Shown one piece after another: positions 1 through 12,398 of a stretch of DNA of 64,000 nt (positions within the stretch are counted from its first letter, which is position 1; the number at the start of each line of letters is the position of its first letter). Source of the stretch: Artemia franciscana (Eukaryota > Arthropoda > Branchiopoda > Anostraca > Artemiidae). The notes below the pieces were generated by a model that saw nothing but the letters and a program-made list of their open reading frames with translations, ran no database searches and was not told where the DNA came from. Both the position numbers and the translations under genes were made by a program. The DNA lies in the NCBI RefSeq assembly GCF_032884065.1, contig NC_088883.1, positions 28,905,355 to 28,969,354 on the forward strand, given 5' to 3'.

Positions 1-7
1 CTCACAA

Positions 8-2262
8 GGAATGTTTACTTTTGCTTTGTTACATCATAGAAAATGTTTTATAAACGAAACATGTTTACAAAACCTAAAGGTGTTGGAAAAAACCTTCAGG
101 GCTTCTTTATTCCAGAATTTCTTTGGATTTTATGTCATAGGGCTTTTACTGTTATATCATAGGACTTGTTTGAGTCTGTTAGTCAAGCGGGGGAGTTGTA
201 TTAAGACATTTTTCTTCAAGATATTTTTCAAGACGTTTCAAGACATTCTAAGACGTTTTTAAGACATTTTTCTTCAAGACACTTCAAGAAATTTCAAAGA
301 CATTTTCTTCAAGACGTTTCTCAAGATGTTTCAAGACATTCTAAGACTTTTTTCAAGACGTTACAAGATTTTTTTAGTCCTTACGTAATAGGGAATGTTT
401 ACGTATTTTAAGAATGACGTATTTACACGTGACTTCAGGGCCCGTGGGGGTTCCCTGCTTGTAATTAAGGAGGGCACACGCGTGGATTGTTATGTAATGA
501 GGATGTACATGTGGGGTATTACATAACACTTAAAAATATTTTTTTTCTTTCAAGACTTTTTTCGGGGAGCATCTATTATAAAAAAAATTTTTGCCCACAT
601 TAGGATTCGAAAGGGATTCCCCTCAGTGAAATGAAGCGCTAACTAGTTGGACTATGAAAGCCTTTCTAATGTTATGATTCGGCTAATACGTTCTACATTA
701 TAACCTGTTTCACGCAAAGTTCGCGCATACTAGAATGATTTAATGAATTGCATGTTCTCGTATGCCTGCAATAATTGACACGCAGAGCGGAATATCGATT
801 ACTAGAGATTGACTGTATTTGAAGTGCACCTACATATTCAGATATGATTTTAGAGGATGTTATCAGATAATACTGCGGGTTCCTCTTAGTGCATTTTTTC
901 CAGGTAAATTAAAGTCCTATTAAGAGCTATTTCTGAGAGATCATAGTGAAAATGCCTTTCAAAATTATATTTTGAAAAATAAAATATGCAAACGAACAAA
1001 AAAGAGACAGATTTCAAAGTGCCTGCCTGTTACATTCCATTAATTTAAAGCTTGATACCAACTAAGTCACATTTTGAAAAATGAAGCATGCAAACGAAAA
1101 AAAGACATACTTTTGCATTCGGTTATACCTGAATGGTTTTAAGAAAAATGCCAGTGGCTTTTAAGGAAAAAGCCACCGTGCCACTATGTGGCTAGACCAC
1201 ACTTGCAAGCAATTGCAGAGGAGGAGAGTTGTTATTAGAGATATATTTAAACCGCATTTAGATATTTTGAAGGATTTTAATGGAAATGCCTTGTTTCTTT
1301 GAGCCAAGACTACATTTCCGATTGACAAGCGCACATTTGAAAAAACAATTTCTCATAATCTTGTTAGAGGTAAATTCAAGCCTCAAGATATTCTGAGGGG
1401 TTTTAATAAAAATATTTTAGAGTGCTAGATTTCACTCCCTCTTAGTCGAGAAACTTTTTAATCTAACTTAACTTTAACCTCTTGAAATGTGCCACACTAT
1501 TACTAGCCTTCGGGCAACCTCTAACACCCCTCATCTTTCCTGTGACATTTAACAGATAGTTTCTTTAAATTTGAGTTAAAAATCAATGATTAAAGACATT
1601 GATTCATGTTTTCGCAACCCAACCCTCTGTGATTCACCGTGTCAATTCACACCACTGTGCGACACTATGACTGGCCCTCTAGAACCCTCTCATCATTCCT
1701 AAGACATTTTTCAGATATTTTTTCTTAAAAATCGTGCATTAAATCCATTGGTTCATGTTTCTGCAAGCCAACCCATCATAATACACCATCTTAATTCACT
1801 GCACTGTGCCTCACTATTACTGGCCCTCTGGCACTCTTTAGCACACCTCATTGTCCCTAAGACATTTTAAAGACACTTTCCCGTCAAAAATCATTTACCA
1901 AATCCATTGGTTCATGTCTTCTGCAAACCAACCCTACATGATACAAAATTTCAATTCACACTACCGTGTCAGACTATGATTGGCCCTCCTGCACACGATG
2001 GCACCTCTCATCATTCTTAAGACATTTTTAGATATTTTATTAAAGTGATAACCAATTCAGTTTCCTCCGATTCTGCTCCCGTCCCCAACCACTTACGGTG
2101 GTCCAGTGTCGATGCTGCTGTTTCCCAGCCTGTTTCTAGTTCCAGCCTCCGGATCCGGCGATTCCAATTCCACTCCCACCGGTCCCGATTCCAATTCTGG
2201 TTCCGTTTCCACCACTTCTGCCCCCTCAATTCCACGGGTCTGATTCCACCAAGTTTCGGGCA
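8..2262 (+). repeat. Left arm of the giant foldback element
   Basis: The arm begins with GGAATGTTTAC and carries, in order, an AAGACATTTTTCTTC-type minisatellite (about 200-375), an internal copy of the terminal motif (391-402), a block near 430-560, unique AT-rich sequence with TCTGAGAGATC-like pieces, about three diverged copies of a ~160-bp repeat containing GTGCGACACTATGACTGGCC (about 1480-2040), and a TTCCAATTCC-rich segment (2050-2262). Each block has a reverse-complement partner in the right arm. Identity is clearly below 100% (I estimate 70-85% by eye), so the arms are old or relaxed. Small ORFs here are chance. Confidence 0.85.
200..375 (+). repeat. CAAGAC/AAGACATTTTT minisatellite, left
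   Basis: Short irregular units of the type TTTTTCTTCAAGACGTTTCA, roughly 20-30 bp, lie between the outer and inner copies of the terminal motif of the left arm. The inverted equivalent lies at 9215-9540 and is longer, so copy number has drifted independently in the two arms. Confidence 0.8.
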
Positions 2263-2269
2263 TTACCAA

Positions 2270-4418
2270 TATTTTGCATCTTATTATCAAAATCTACTAT
2301 GGTTCTTGAAAAATCTTGTCTGACATTATTAAAAATATTGCACTGCATTATCAAAATCTCTCCTGATGTAAGAAGAACCTTCTATTGCATTAGCAAAACC
2401 ACATACAAAGCTGTCAGAATCATGCAAGTTATTACCAAAATCTCACATGGTATTATCGTAGTCTCACAAGCTATTAACGAGATATTTTCACCATCAGTCA
2501 AAACGCGACTGCTATTACCCATATCTAACCTGATTGCTATCAAAATCATGTTATCTATTAACGAAAAATAACATTGTGCAATCAAAATCTTGTGTGATAT
2601 CATCAAGATTAACAACATCCCATCAAATATCATAAGTCTTGTAAGATGTTACGAAATTGTGTTAAATATTACCAAATCTTTTCCTGCATTTTCAAAGTCT
2701 AGTGAGATATTATGACAATCGTTTCAGGGATTACCTAAATCCAGCAAGTCATTATTATAATCTAGAATGGTTCTAGCAAAATCCTGTCTGATATTATCTA
2801 ACATCTTGCGCTACGCTATCAAAATCTTTCCTTATATGACAAGAATCTTCTATTGCATTATCAAAACCACTGACGATACTATCATAATCATGCAAGCTAT
2901 TACCAAAATATTACTTCGTATTATCATGGTCTCACAAGTTATTATCGAAATATTTTCAGCAACAATCAAAACGCGACTGCTATTACGCAGATCTAACCTG
3001 ATGCTATCAAAATCATATTACCTATTAGCTATACCAGACTGTTTATCAAAAATCAGGTCTGAAGCTAGCAAATATCTTGTGCTGCATTATCAAAATCCCA
3101 CATGGTATAATGAGAAACCTCTATGTTATTATCAAAGTTTACATAGTATTATACAAATTTTGCAAGTTATTAGCAAAATCATGCATGGTATTATGAAAAT
3201 TCTACCTAATATTAATAAAAATATTTTTCTGGTAGTATCAAAACGTGTCTGATATTGTCAAATCTCTCATGATGTTATCTAAATTGTGTCTGCCTTTCCC
3301 AAATTTAACATAGTGCGATCAAATCGTGTCTGTTATTGATAAGAATATCAAAATCTTGTCAAATATTATCAAAACCTTACATGATATTATCAAAGTCTTG
3401 CATGAAATTAATAAATCATGTTTGAATATAAGAAAATCTTGTCGTGTATTTTCAAAATCTCGTGAGATATTATGTCAAATCGTGTCTGTTACTATTGAAT
3501 AGTATCCAAGTCTTAGTTGATACTATCAAATCATATTTAAATATTGCAAAATCTTGTGTTGTATATTCAAAGTCTTGTGAGATATAATGTCAAATAGTGT
3601 CTGGTACTGTCAAATACTATCCAAGTCTTATATGATAATACCAAATCTTTTTTTAAATATTACAAAATATTGTCTTGCATTTTCAAAGTCTTGGGAGATA
3701 TTGTTGCAATCCTTTCCGGAATTACCTAAATCTAGAAAGTTATTTTCAAAATATTACCAAGCACCAAAATCTTCTGTGATATTATCCAAATCATGCCTTA
3801 AATTGTCAAATATCTTCTGCTACATTACCAAAACCCTACATGGTATAATGAGAATCCTCCATGATATTATCAAAACTTGACATAGTAGTGTCAAAATCTA
3901 GGAAGTAATTAGCAAAATCATGCTTGGTATAATTAAAATTCTTCCTGATACTCTCAAAAATATTTTTCTGTTAATATCAAATTGTGTCCAATATCGTCAA
4001 ATCTGAAATGATGCTATCTAAATCGTGTCTACTATTACCAAATTTAACATGGTGCTTTCAAGTCATGCCTATAGTTATCAATATTATCAAAATCTTGCCA
4101 AGTATTGCCGAACTCTTGTATGCTACTATAAAAATCTTGTCTGATATTGTGAGACACCTCGCAAAACATTATCAAATTCTCAACTGTTTTATTGAGAATC
4201 CTTTATGACAATATCAACCATACATGGTATTATCAAATCATGAAACTTATTAACAAAATCTTGCAATATATTATCATTTCATCTCGCAAGTCATTAGCGA
4301 AATATCTTCAGATTCAATTAAAACGCGACTGCTATTACTCAAATCTTATTTGATGCTATCAAAATCATGTTACCTGTTAGTGACGCTTAACATATTGCTA
4401 TAAAAATCATCTTTGCCA
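2270..4418 (+). repeat. Degenerate short-period repeat field in the foldback loop
   Basis: Nearly every 25-35 bases repeats a degenerate motif of the form TATTATCAAAATCTTG. A higher-order pattern exists: a block containing AAAACGCGACTGCTATTAC recurs near 2500, 2970 and 4320. The frames are open in places only because the motif is poor in stop codons, so I do not regard them as genes. Confidence 0.8.
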
Positions 4419-4420
4419 TT

Positions 4421-6327
4421 ATCAGGATTATTAAAATCTTGTCAAATATTATCAAAACCTTATATGATATTATCAAAGTCTTGTATGATATTACCAAATT
4501 CTGTTAAATATTAAAAAATCTCGTCTTGCATAATTAAAGTCATGTTGGATATTCTGAGAATCCTTTATCAGGATTATTAAAATCTTGTCAAATATTATCA
4601 AAACCTTATATGATATTATCAAAGTCTTGTATGATATTACCAAATTCTGTTAAATATTAAAAAATCTCGTCTTGCATAATTAAAGTCATGTTGGATATTC
4701 TGAGAATCCTTTATCAGGATTATTAAAATCTTGTCAAATATTATCAAAACCTTATATGATATCATCAAAGTCTTGTATGATATTACCAAATTCTGTTAAA
4801 TATTAAAAAATCTCGTCTTGCATAATTAAAGTCATGTTGGATATTCTGAGAGTCCTTTATCAGGATTATTAAAATCTTGTCAAATATTATCAAAACCTTA
4901 TATGATATTATCAAAGTCTTGTATGATATAAATTCTGTTAAATATTAAAAAATCTCATCTTGCATAATTAAAGTCATGTTGGATATTCTGAGAATCCTTT
5001 ATCAGGATTATTAAAATCTTGTCAAATATTATCAAAACCTTATATGATATTATCAAAGTCTTGTATGATATTACCAAATTCTGTTAAATATTAAAAAATC
5101 TCGTATTGCATAATTAAAGTCATGTTGGATATTCTGAGAATCCTTTATCAGGATTATTAAAATCTTGTCAAATATTATGAAAACCTTATATGATATTATC
5201 AAAGTCTTGTATGATATTACCAAATTCTGTTAAATATTAAAAAATCTCGTCATGTTGTCATGACGATTATTAAAAAAGTCATGTTGGATATTCTGAGAGT
5301 CCTTTATCAGGATTATTAAAATCTTGTCAAATATTATCAAAACCTTATATGATATTATCAAAGTCTTGTATGATATTACCAAATTCTGTTAAATATTAAA
5401 AAATCTCATCTTGCATAATTAAAGTCATGTTGGATATTCTGAGAATCCTTTATCAGGATTATTAAAATCTTGTCAAATATTATCAAAACCTTATATGATA
5501 TTATCAAAGTCTTGTATGATATTACCAAATTCTGTTAAATATTAAAAAATCTCGTATTGCATAATTAAAGTCATGTTGGATATTCTGAGAATCCTTTATC
5601 AGGATTATTAAAATCTTGTCAAATATTATCAAAACCTTATATGATATTATCAAAGTCTTGTATGATATTACCAAATTCTGTTAAATATTAAAAAATCTCG
5701 TCTTGCATAATTAAAGTCATGTTGGATATTCTGAGAATCCTTTATCAGGATTATTAAAATCTTGTCAAATATTATCAAAACCTTATATGATATTATCAAA
5801 GTCTTGTATGATATTACCAAATTCTGTTAAATATTAAAAAATCTCGTCTGGCATAATTAAAGTCATGTTGGATATTCTGAGAATCCTTTATCAGGATTAT
5901 TAAAATCTTGTCAAATATTATCAAAACCTTATATGATATTATCAAAGTCTTGTATGATATTACCAAATTCTGTTAAATATTAAAAAATCTCGTCTTGCAT
6001 AATTAAAGTCATGTTGGATATTCTGAGAATCCTTTATCAGGATTATTAAAATCTTGTCAAATATTATCAAAACCTTATATGATATTATCAAAGTCTTGTA
6101 TGATATTACCAAATTCTGTTAAATCTTAAAAAATCTCGTATTGCATAATTAAAGTCATGTTGGATATTCTGAGAATCCTTTGTCAGGATTATTAAAATCT
6201 TGTCAAATATTATCAAAACCTTATATGATATTATCAAAGTCTTGTATGATATTACCAAATTCTGTTAAATATTAAAAAATCTTTTCTTGCATAATTAAAG
6301 TCATGTTGGATATTCTGAGAATCCTTT
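4421..6327 (+). repeat. 146-bp tandem array, 13 units
   Basis: The landmark ATCAGGATTATTAAAATC recurs at 4421, 4567, 4713, 4859, 5001, 5147, 5306, 5452, 5598, 5744, 5890, 6036 and 6182 (as GTCAGG), and the last unit ends near 6327. The step is 146 bp except one 142-bp unit (deletion near 4930) and one 159-bp unit (insertion near 5255). Units differ by only a few substitutions, whereas the surrounding field is heavily diverged. This indicates recent amplification of one ~146-bp stretch of the older ~30-bp repeat. Confidence 0.95.
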
Positions 6328-7199
6328 ATAGCATTACCTAAATCTTGCAAGTTATTATCACAAATTATAATGGTATTATCCAAATATTGTCTGATTTTAT
6401 CAAACACCTTACTCTTCATTATCAAATTGTCGTCTGATATATCGAGAGTCATCTACTGCATTATCAAAACGTTACGTTTTATTATCAAAATCATACAACC
6501 TAGGGATCGGAATAGGGACCGGGAGCTGGAACTTGAACCGGTTTGGGAAACAGCAGACTCGGAACTGGAACCACCGTAAGCAGTTAGCCGGACAGAAGCG
6601 GAATTTGTTATCACTTTATTAAAAAAATCTAAAAAATGTTTTAGAAGTGATAAGGGCTTTCATTGTGCGCCAGAGGGCCAGTCATGGTGTGGCATGGTGA
6701 TGTTAATTGACAAGATGTATCATGGAGGATTGGTTTGTGAAAAACAGGAACCAATAGATTTAATTCATGATTTATAACAAGAAAATACCTGGAAAAAAAT
6801 CTTAGGAATGATGAGGAGTGCTAGAGGGTGCCACAGGGACAGTAATTGTGTGGCACGGTGGTGACAATTTAGATGGTGTATAATGATGCGTTGGTTTACA
6901 GAAACATGAACCAATGGATTTAATACATGATTTTTAACAAGAAAATACGTGGGAAATGTCTTAGGAATGATGAGAGGGTGCTAGAGGGCCAATCATAGTG
7001 TGGCACAGTAATGTGAATTGAAATGGTGTATAACGGAGGGTTTGGTTGCGGAAACATGAATAAATGGATTTAATGCATGATTTTCAATCAGAAAATAACT
7101 GGAAAATGTCTTAGCAATGATGAGGCGTTTTAGAGGGTGCCCAAGGGCTAGTAATAGTGTGGGGTGGTGTAAATTGCTTTAAATATCATTTTGAGATGT

Positions 7200-8345
7200 T
7201 AAACTTAACCTGGGAGGTCGTAAAAGAATTTTTTGACTTAGGGGGAGGGGTGAAATATAACACTCAGTCAAAAAAACCAAGTAATTTTATTAAAAGTCCT
7301 CAAACATATCATAATATGTCTTAAGTTTAGCTCTAGCGAGATTATGTGAAATTTGAAGAGAAACTATTATCTAAACATGGACTTGTCAACCGAGAATGCA
7401 GTCTTGACTCAAAGAAACGAGAGATTTTAATTAAAATCGCTCAAAAATGTCTTAATTTGGTGTAAATTTTCCTCTAATATCAACCCTCCTCTCTGGGGTA
7501 GGTTAAAAGTGACCCCCAACTTTATTTAATTCATGGTTCTTTTGCTTATATATTATCCTTATAAGCTTTTTTTCGTCTTGGTTTTTCCATTTTTGACTTT
7601 TAATTGTTTTTTTCTCTGTTTTACGGGGCTGCTACATATTGCCATGTTGGTGTGAATCGCTTGGACTAATATGTTCTACAGCTTAAAGTTAAGGTGGAAG
7701 GTTTTGGAGTAATTTTTTCGACTGAAAGGGAGTGAAATCTAATGTTCAGTCAAAGAAACGAGGAATTTTCATTGTAAGCTCTCAAAAATAACTTAGTGTG
7801 GCTTCCATTTACCTCTAACGAAATTATGTGAAATTTGAAGAGAAACATATTCAAATGTGCGCTTGTCAATCGGGAATGTATATGCTTGGCTCAAAGAAAC
7901 GAGGCATTTTCATTAAAAGCCCTTAAAATATCTTAATTTGGTTTAAATTTACCTCTTATAACAAGCCTCCTCTCTGGAAATGCTTGCTAAGATCCTGCCT
8001 TTCTTTAATTCATGGTTCGTTTTCTTATATTTTATCCTTTATAAGATTTTGTCATGTTTTGTTTTGTTTGTTATGCTTTCACTGCTTTTTCTTGGGTTTT
8101 ACGGGCCAGCCACATATTGCCATGTGGTGTGAATTCCTTGAACTAACAGGTTCTTCACCTTAAAGTTAAGGTGAGAGGTGTTAAAATAATTTTTTTGACT
8201 GAGGGGGAGTGAAATACAATGTGCTTGTCAATCTGGAATGTATAATCTTGACTCAAAGAAACGAGACATTTTCATCAAAAACGCTCAAAATATCTTAAAT
8301 GTGGTTTATATTTACCTCTAATAACAACTACCTCCCCCCTCTGGA
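7200..8345 (+). repeat. ~480-bp tandem repeat inside the right arm (about 2.4 copies)
   Basis: Segments starting with TTAA(A)GTTAAGGTG-like sequence near 7200, 7685 and 8163 share long similarity, including TGACT(T/G)A(G)GGGGAG, CTCAAAGAAACGAG and a TTACCTCTAATA block followed by CCTCCTCTCTGG. Period is about 478-485 bp and the third copy is partial. This accounts for the length difference between the arms. Confidence 0.75.
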
Positions 8346-9214
8346 AATACATATTGACACGGTGGCGTGAATACGCATTGCCCTGGCTCAATGAACCTTG
8401 GCATTTTCACTAAAACTCTCAGAAATAACCGAATGCTAAAATTTGTCTCTGTTTTGTTCGTTTGTATGTTTCATTTTTCAAAATATGATCTTTTTTTTAG
8501 TCTCAAGATTTAAATTAACGGAATGTAACAGGCAGGCGCATACGATAATGCAGTAGAAACGACGCTTTTTCACGAAGACCTCTCAGAAAGAGCTCTTATT
8601 AGGTCTTGAATTTACCTGAAAAAATGTGCTAAGAGCAACCCGCAATATTATGATATATATTAAGCATTCCTTAATAAACATTATAATATTATAATATAAT
8701 CTAAAAACACTCCTTATTATGCAAGTGAACTTCAAATTATAGGCAATTACTAATAATTGATTTTCCCCTCCGTGTGTTAACTATTGCAGGCATTTGGGAA
8801 CATGCAATTCATTTAATCATTATAGTATGCATGAACACGGGATTCTCCTTGCGTGCAATAGGTTATCATGTAGAACGTGCTAGCCGAATCATAGTATTGG
8901 TATTAGAAAGGCTTTCATGATCCCACTAGTTAGCGCTCCATTCCATTGAGGGGGAATTTGTTTCGAATCCTAATATGGACAAAAAAAAATCTATAAGCAA
9001 TAAATGTTCCCTGAGAAAACAAAGGCATTGAAAGAAAAAAAATCTCTTAAAGTAGTATGTAACACCCCACGTGTACATCGTCATTACAACATCCCACATG
9101 TGTGTCCTCCTCAGTTGCAAGCAGGGATCCCCCACGGGCCCTGAAAAAAAACAACGTGCGAATGCATCATCCTTAATATAAGTAAACATTCCCTATTACG
9201 TAAGAGCTAAAGAA

Positions 9215-9540
9215 ATCTTGAAACTTCTTGAAGAAAAATGTCTTAAAAACGTCTAGAAATGTCTTGAAACGTCTAGAAGAAAATAGTCTTTAAAAAATGT
9301 CATGGAATGTCTTGCGATATCTTGAAGAAAATGTCTTAAAAATGTTTGGAAACGTCTTGAAGAAAAATGTTTAAAAAGAAATGTATTGAAACGTCTTGAA
9401 AAATGTCTTGAAGAAAAAGTGTTAAAAATGTCTTGAAATTTCTTGAAACATCTTGAAAAACGTCTTGAAGAAAAATGTTTTTAAAAACGTCTTGGAAAGT
9501 CTTGAAACATCTTGAAAAACAGCTTGAAGAAAAATGCTTC
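9215..9540 (-). repeat. GTCTTGAAGAAAAATGTC minisatellite, right
   Basis: About a dozen irregular units of the type CTTGAAGAAAAATGTCTTAAAAACG. It is the inverted counterpart of the repeat at 200-375, between the two copies of the terminal motif of the right arm. Confidence 0.8.
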
Positions 9541-9729
9541 TAACGCATGGCTAACGGCCTCTAACAAGTCATATTACGTAACAGCCCAAACCCAATGACA
9601 TAACATCCAAAGATATCCTGGAGTAAAGAAGCCTTGAAGATATTTCCTACACCTTTAGGTTTTTCAAACATGCTTCGTTTAGAAAACTCTCTCTATGATG
9701 TTAAAAAGCAAAAGTAAACATTCCCTGTA

Positions 9730-11769
9730 TACACTATCTTAGGTATTTGGTTTGACAGGGATGGTTTAGCGTCAGAGATTAAGGGAGTATTTGGTGTGAT
9801 AAAATATATTTAACAAAAATCGAAAACTTGTGGCACTTGATTTTGTAGGTAAAAGTTGAAGAAATATTGAGATTATTATAGGGGGAATGTCTTTTTAGGT
9901 TATCTTGAGGCTATAATTTAGGCCTCTCAGTGATATAGAAATCTCTCTTTAAATGATTAAGTATGTGAAAACATTTTGAACACGTTTTTTATGCTGAAGT
10001 ACAAATATAATTCTTTTTTCAACGATAATTGGTACCCCCCTCCTTCATCTAGAAATCTCCTTAATAACTGTCTTTTGTTCTCCTAATTCTCTAGAATAGT
10101 CATTTAAAATGCCTAATTTCGCTTTTTTTAGAATTTAGGTCGTTTCAAAGGAAAAACAAATTCACGCACGTGTCATATTAATCGACTTGAAACCTGAACC
10201 GCTCTTTACCTAAACCTTCATTTATTTTACTTTTAAGCTTAACAAAACAAAGCATAGTGTGAATAATTTGGATTTAAATTCATAATTAATAAATTGTAGT
10301 CTCGTACATGAAGCTACGAAATGCTGCTATGAAATAATCGATTTTGCTTCTGAATTGCCCTTTTGTTTTGCGAGTTAAAAATTTTGTGTGTCGTTTTTTT
10401 TTCCCCTGTGTTTTGTGGGTTACTGTTCAGTTCACTGTATAACATCTTTCTTTGTTGACTGCTGTGAAGTACATATTTTTTTTAATTAGGCTGTATTTCT
10501 TTGTTATCTAAACAGGAATTGAACTAAATGCTTCTTAATTTGAAATAATTTTCTTTAACTTCATAATTTATAAATTGCAGTCTCGTGTGTGAAGCAAAAG
10601 AATATATTTGTTATCCTTTTGTTTTGCGAGCATGAAACTTTCAAAATTTTCAAATTTTTCAAAACTCTTCATCAATTTTCCTCTCCTGTTGTATGGGATA
10701 CTGTACTGTCCACTCTCTCTTGGGTTTCTCTGCCGAATTATGGTTTTAATTTAACGGCCTTTGATGTTAACTTAAAGTGGATTGAACTAGATGTTTCTAT
10801 GTGGAAAGTAAGTTTCAAACCGGCTGGTAAGTTTGGAGCAAAGCAAAATCCTTGGAACTTCTTCAAAATTTCTTTTTTAAATATTTTGTTTACTAACTTG
10901 AAAAAGCGAGGCGATAATATACTTATACTTGTGTATAATTATGACACTTAACTTTACTTCATATAGCGTTGATGTTTCAATATATGCTTTTCAGTTTTGA
11001 ACCGAATCTGAAGCAAACTAAATGGAGTCATTTTCTTTTAATTGCGCTATTTGGAATCCGGCTGCAGTAGGGAAATTCAGCACATGTGAATCTTGCTTAA
11101 GGAGTTAAAATTTAACTTCGAAACTATGGTTGAAAATGGTAATTTTGTCAAGGAAAACGGCTAAATTGTCCCTACGGGAAACTCGGCTGGGACATCTCAC
11201 TCATATCTAAACTTCTCAAATTCCTTCAAAATTTCTTCTTTAAAAAGGCTGCTTTAACTGCCAACATTAAATAATCAGCCCAAACGATAGAAAAACCGTG
11301 AAAAAGAGAGAAACGAGGATAAATGCAGCCAATGAAGAAAAAGTTGGCAATAATGCAAATATTTCGGTCAAGACCTCCGCTTGACCGCCCTCAGTGCAGA
11401 ATAATAACAAATAATACGGATAAAAAATCCAAAGATAAAGTAAAAAAAACACAATTGTGTTTTTATTCAGTTACCCTTTCATCGTTACTTAGAGAGGGTC
11501 GTCCTATTTTGGCTTTTGTGTTTGTTTTAAGGCTTGGAATAGTTTTTTTTATTATTCGGTCATGGAAGGTCAAGCGGGGGTCAGAACGGAAATATTTACA
11601 TTGTTATTTGCGTTTTTTTCACTGACCGTTTTTACTCTTGTTTCTTTCTTCTTTACGGTTTTTTGTTGTTTAGTCATGATTAGCCAGTTTGGTCTCAGAA
11701 ATTATTTATAAAATAGAAACACAATGGTTTATTTATGTAAGTGCGTAATCATGTAGCTTTAATTTATTT
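9730..11769. other. AT-rich DNA with a diverged direct repeat; no gene seen
   Basis: I find no splice-consistent exon here. A diverged direct duplication links about 10287-10440 and 10559-10720: both contain TTCATAATT(A/T)ATAAATTG(T/C)AGTCTCGT, then CCTTTTGTTTTGCGAG. The 120-codon frame at 10589-10951 has an AT-driven composition and no recognisable domain. Confidence 0.5.
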
Positions 11770-11774
11770 CAAAT

Positions 11775-12398
11775 ACAATTTTGTTACCGACCAATTACAT
11801 TTTACTAATAATTATAATACATAATAATCATATACACCATAATAATAATGAAGGGAAATAGAAGTGAACCGAATTTTTGCTCCCATGAAGATAATTTTGT
11901 TCCTGGGAACGTGAAATTCGACTGCTGAACCGAAATTCTACATATGTCACCATTGCCTAAGAAACTGAATTTTGGTGGCTTAAATTTTTTGAGTCAATAT
12001 CGTAAAGGCTACACCTCCTTAGGACTGTATCTTCTATAGTACAAAATTTCCACACGGTAATTTAATTTAGCTTTAACTTCACCAAAACGGTCACCAAAAT
12101 ATAGTTTAAAACATAATATGTAATTATATACTATTATAGTGTAGCCTATATGGTTATTACATATTATTATATATAAATCATTATATATGATTATATGATT
12201 ATTACATATAACATTCCCACACGGTAATTCAATTTAGCTTTATCTTCTGAACCTACAAATTAGGTTACCATCAAAATATAGTTTAAACATAATATGTAAT
12301 TATTTATTAATATATTGTTTATGGTTATTATATATTATGTGCTATAACTATTAGTAAAATGTAATTGGTCTGTAAATTTGCGGTATAATTAAAGAGAA
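11775..12398. mobile_element. MITE-like segment with ~50-bp inverted ends
   Basis: ACCAATTACATTTTACTAAT near 11790 recurs as its reverse complement (ATTAGTAAAATGTAATTGGT) near 12352, with continuing imperfect similarity into AT-rich sequence. Between them a ~165-bp segment starting CACACGGTAATT is directly repeated (about 12052 and 12219). A short non-autonomous element with internal duplication is the simplest reading. I did not find a clear target-site duplication. Confidence 0.55.

Larger units (their letters stand above)
6501..9725 (-). repeat. Right arm of the giant foldback element
   Basis: This is the reverse complement of the left arm in the same block order, ending in GCAAAAGTAAACATTCC. 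It is about 1 kb longer than the left arm because a ~480-bp segment is amplified here (about 7200-8345) while its counterpart occurs once on the left near 1310-1490. The CTTGAAGAAAAATGTCTT minisatellite occupies about 9215-9540. Confidence 0.85.
4..9729. mobile_element. Giant foldback (inverted-repeat) element, about 9.7 kb
   Basis: The first 9.7 kb reads as one structure. Sequence from position 8 inward matches the reverse complement of sequence from 9725 inward, through to about 2262 on the left and 6501 on the right. Landmarks pair in the same order: the GGAATGTTTACTTTTGC ends, a CAAGAC minisatellite, a second GGGAATGTTTAC, the CAGGGCCCGTGGGGG-like block, the TAGCGCT block near 635 and 8930, GCCGAATCATA near 680 and 8885, GGCCAGTCATAGTGTGGCA-type repeats, and a TTCC/GGAA-rich segment at the inner edge. 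The loop is an ATCAAAATCTTG-type repeat field with a 146-bp array. I see no transposase and no long ORF. It resembles foldback DNA transposons or a large non-autonomous TIR element. The exact termini and target duplication are unresolved, and the left end lies almost at the window edge. Confidence 0.85.

Noticed and set aside
4421-6327. CRISPR-like repeat array
   Set aside because: There are no unique spacers; units are contiguous 146-bp tandem repeats in eukaryotic DNA.
10589-10951. 120-codon frame rich in Phe and Lys
   Set aside because: AT-driven composition, no domain, and its start overlaps a diverged direct repeat.
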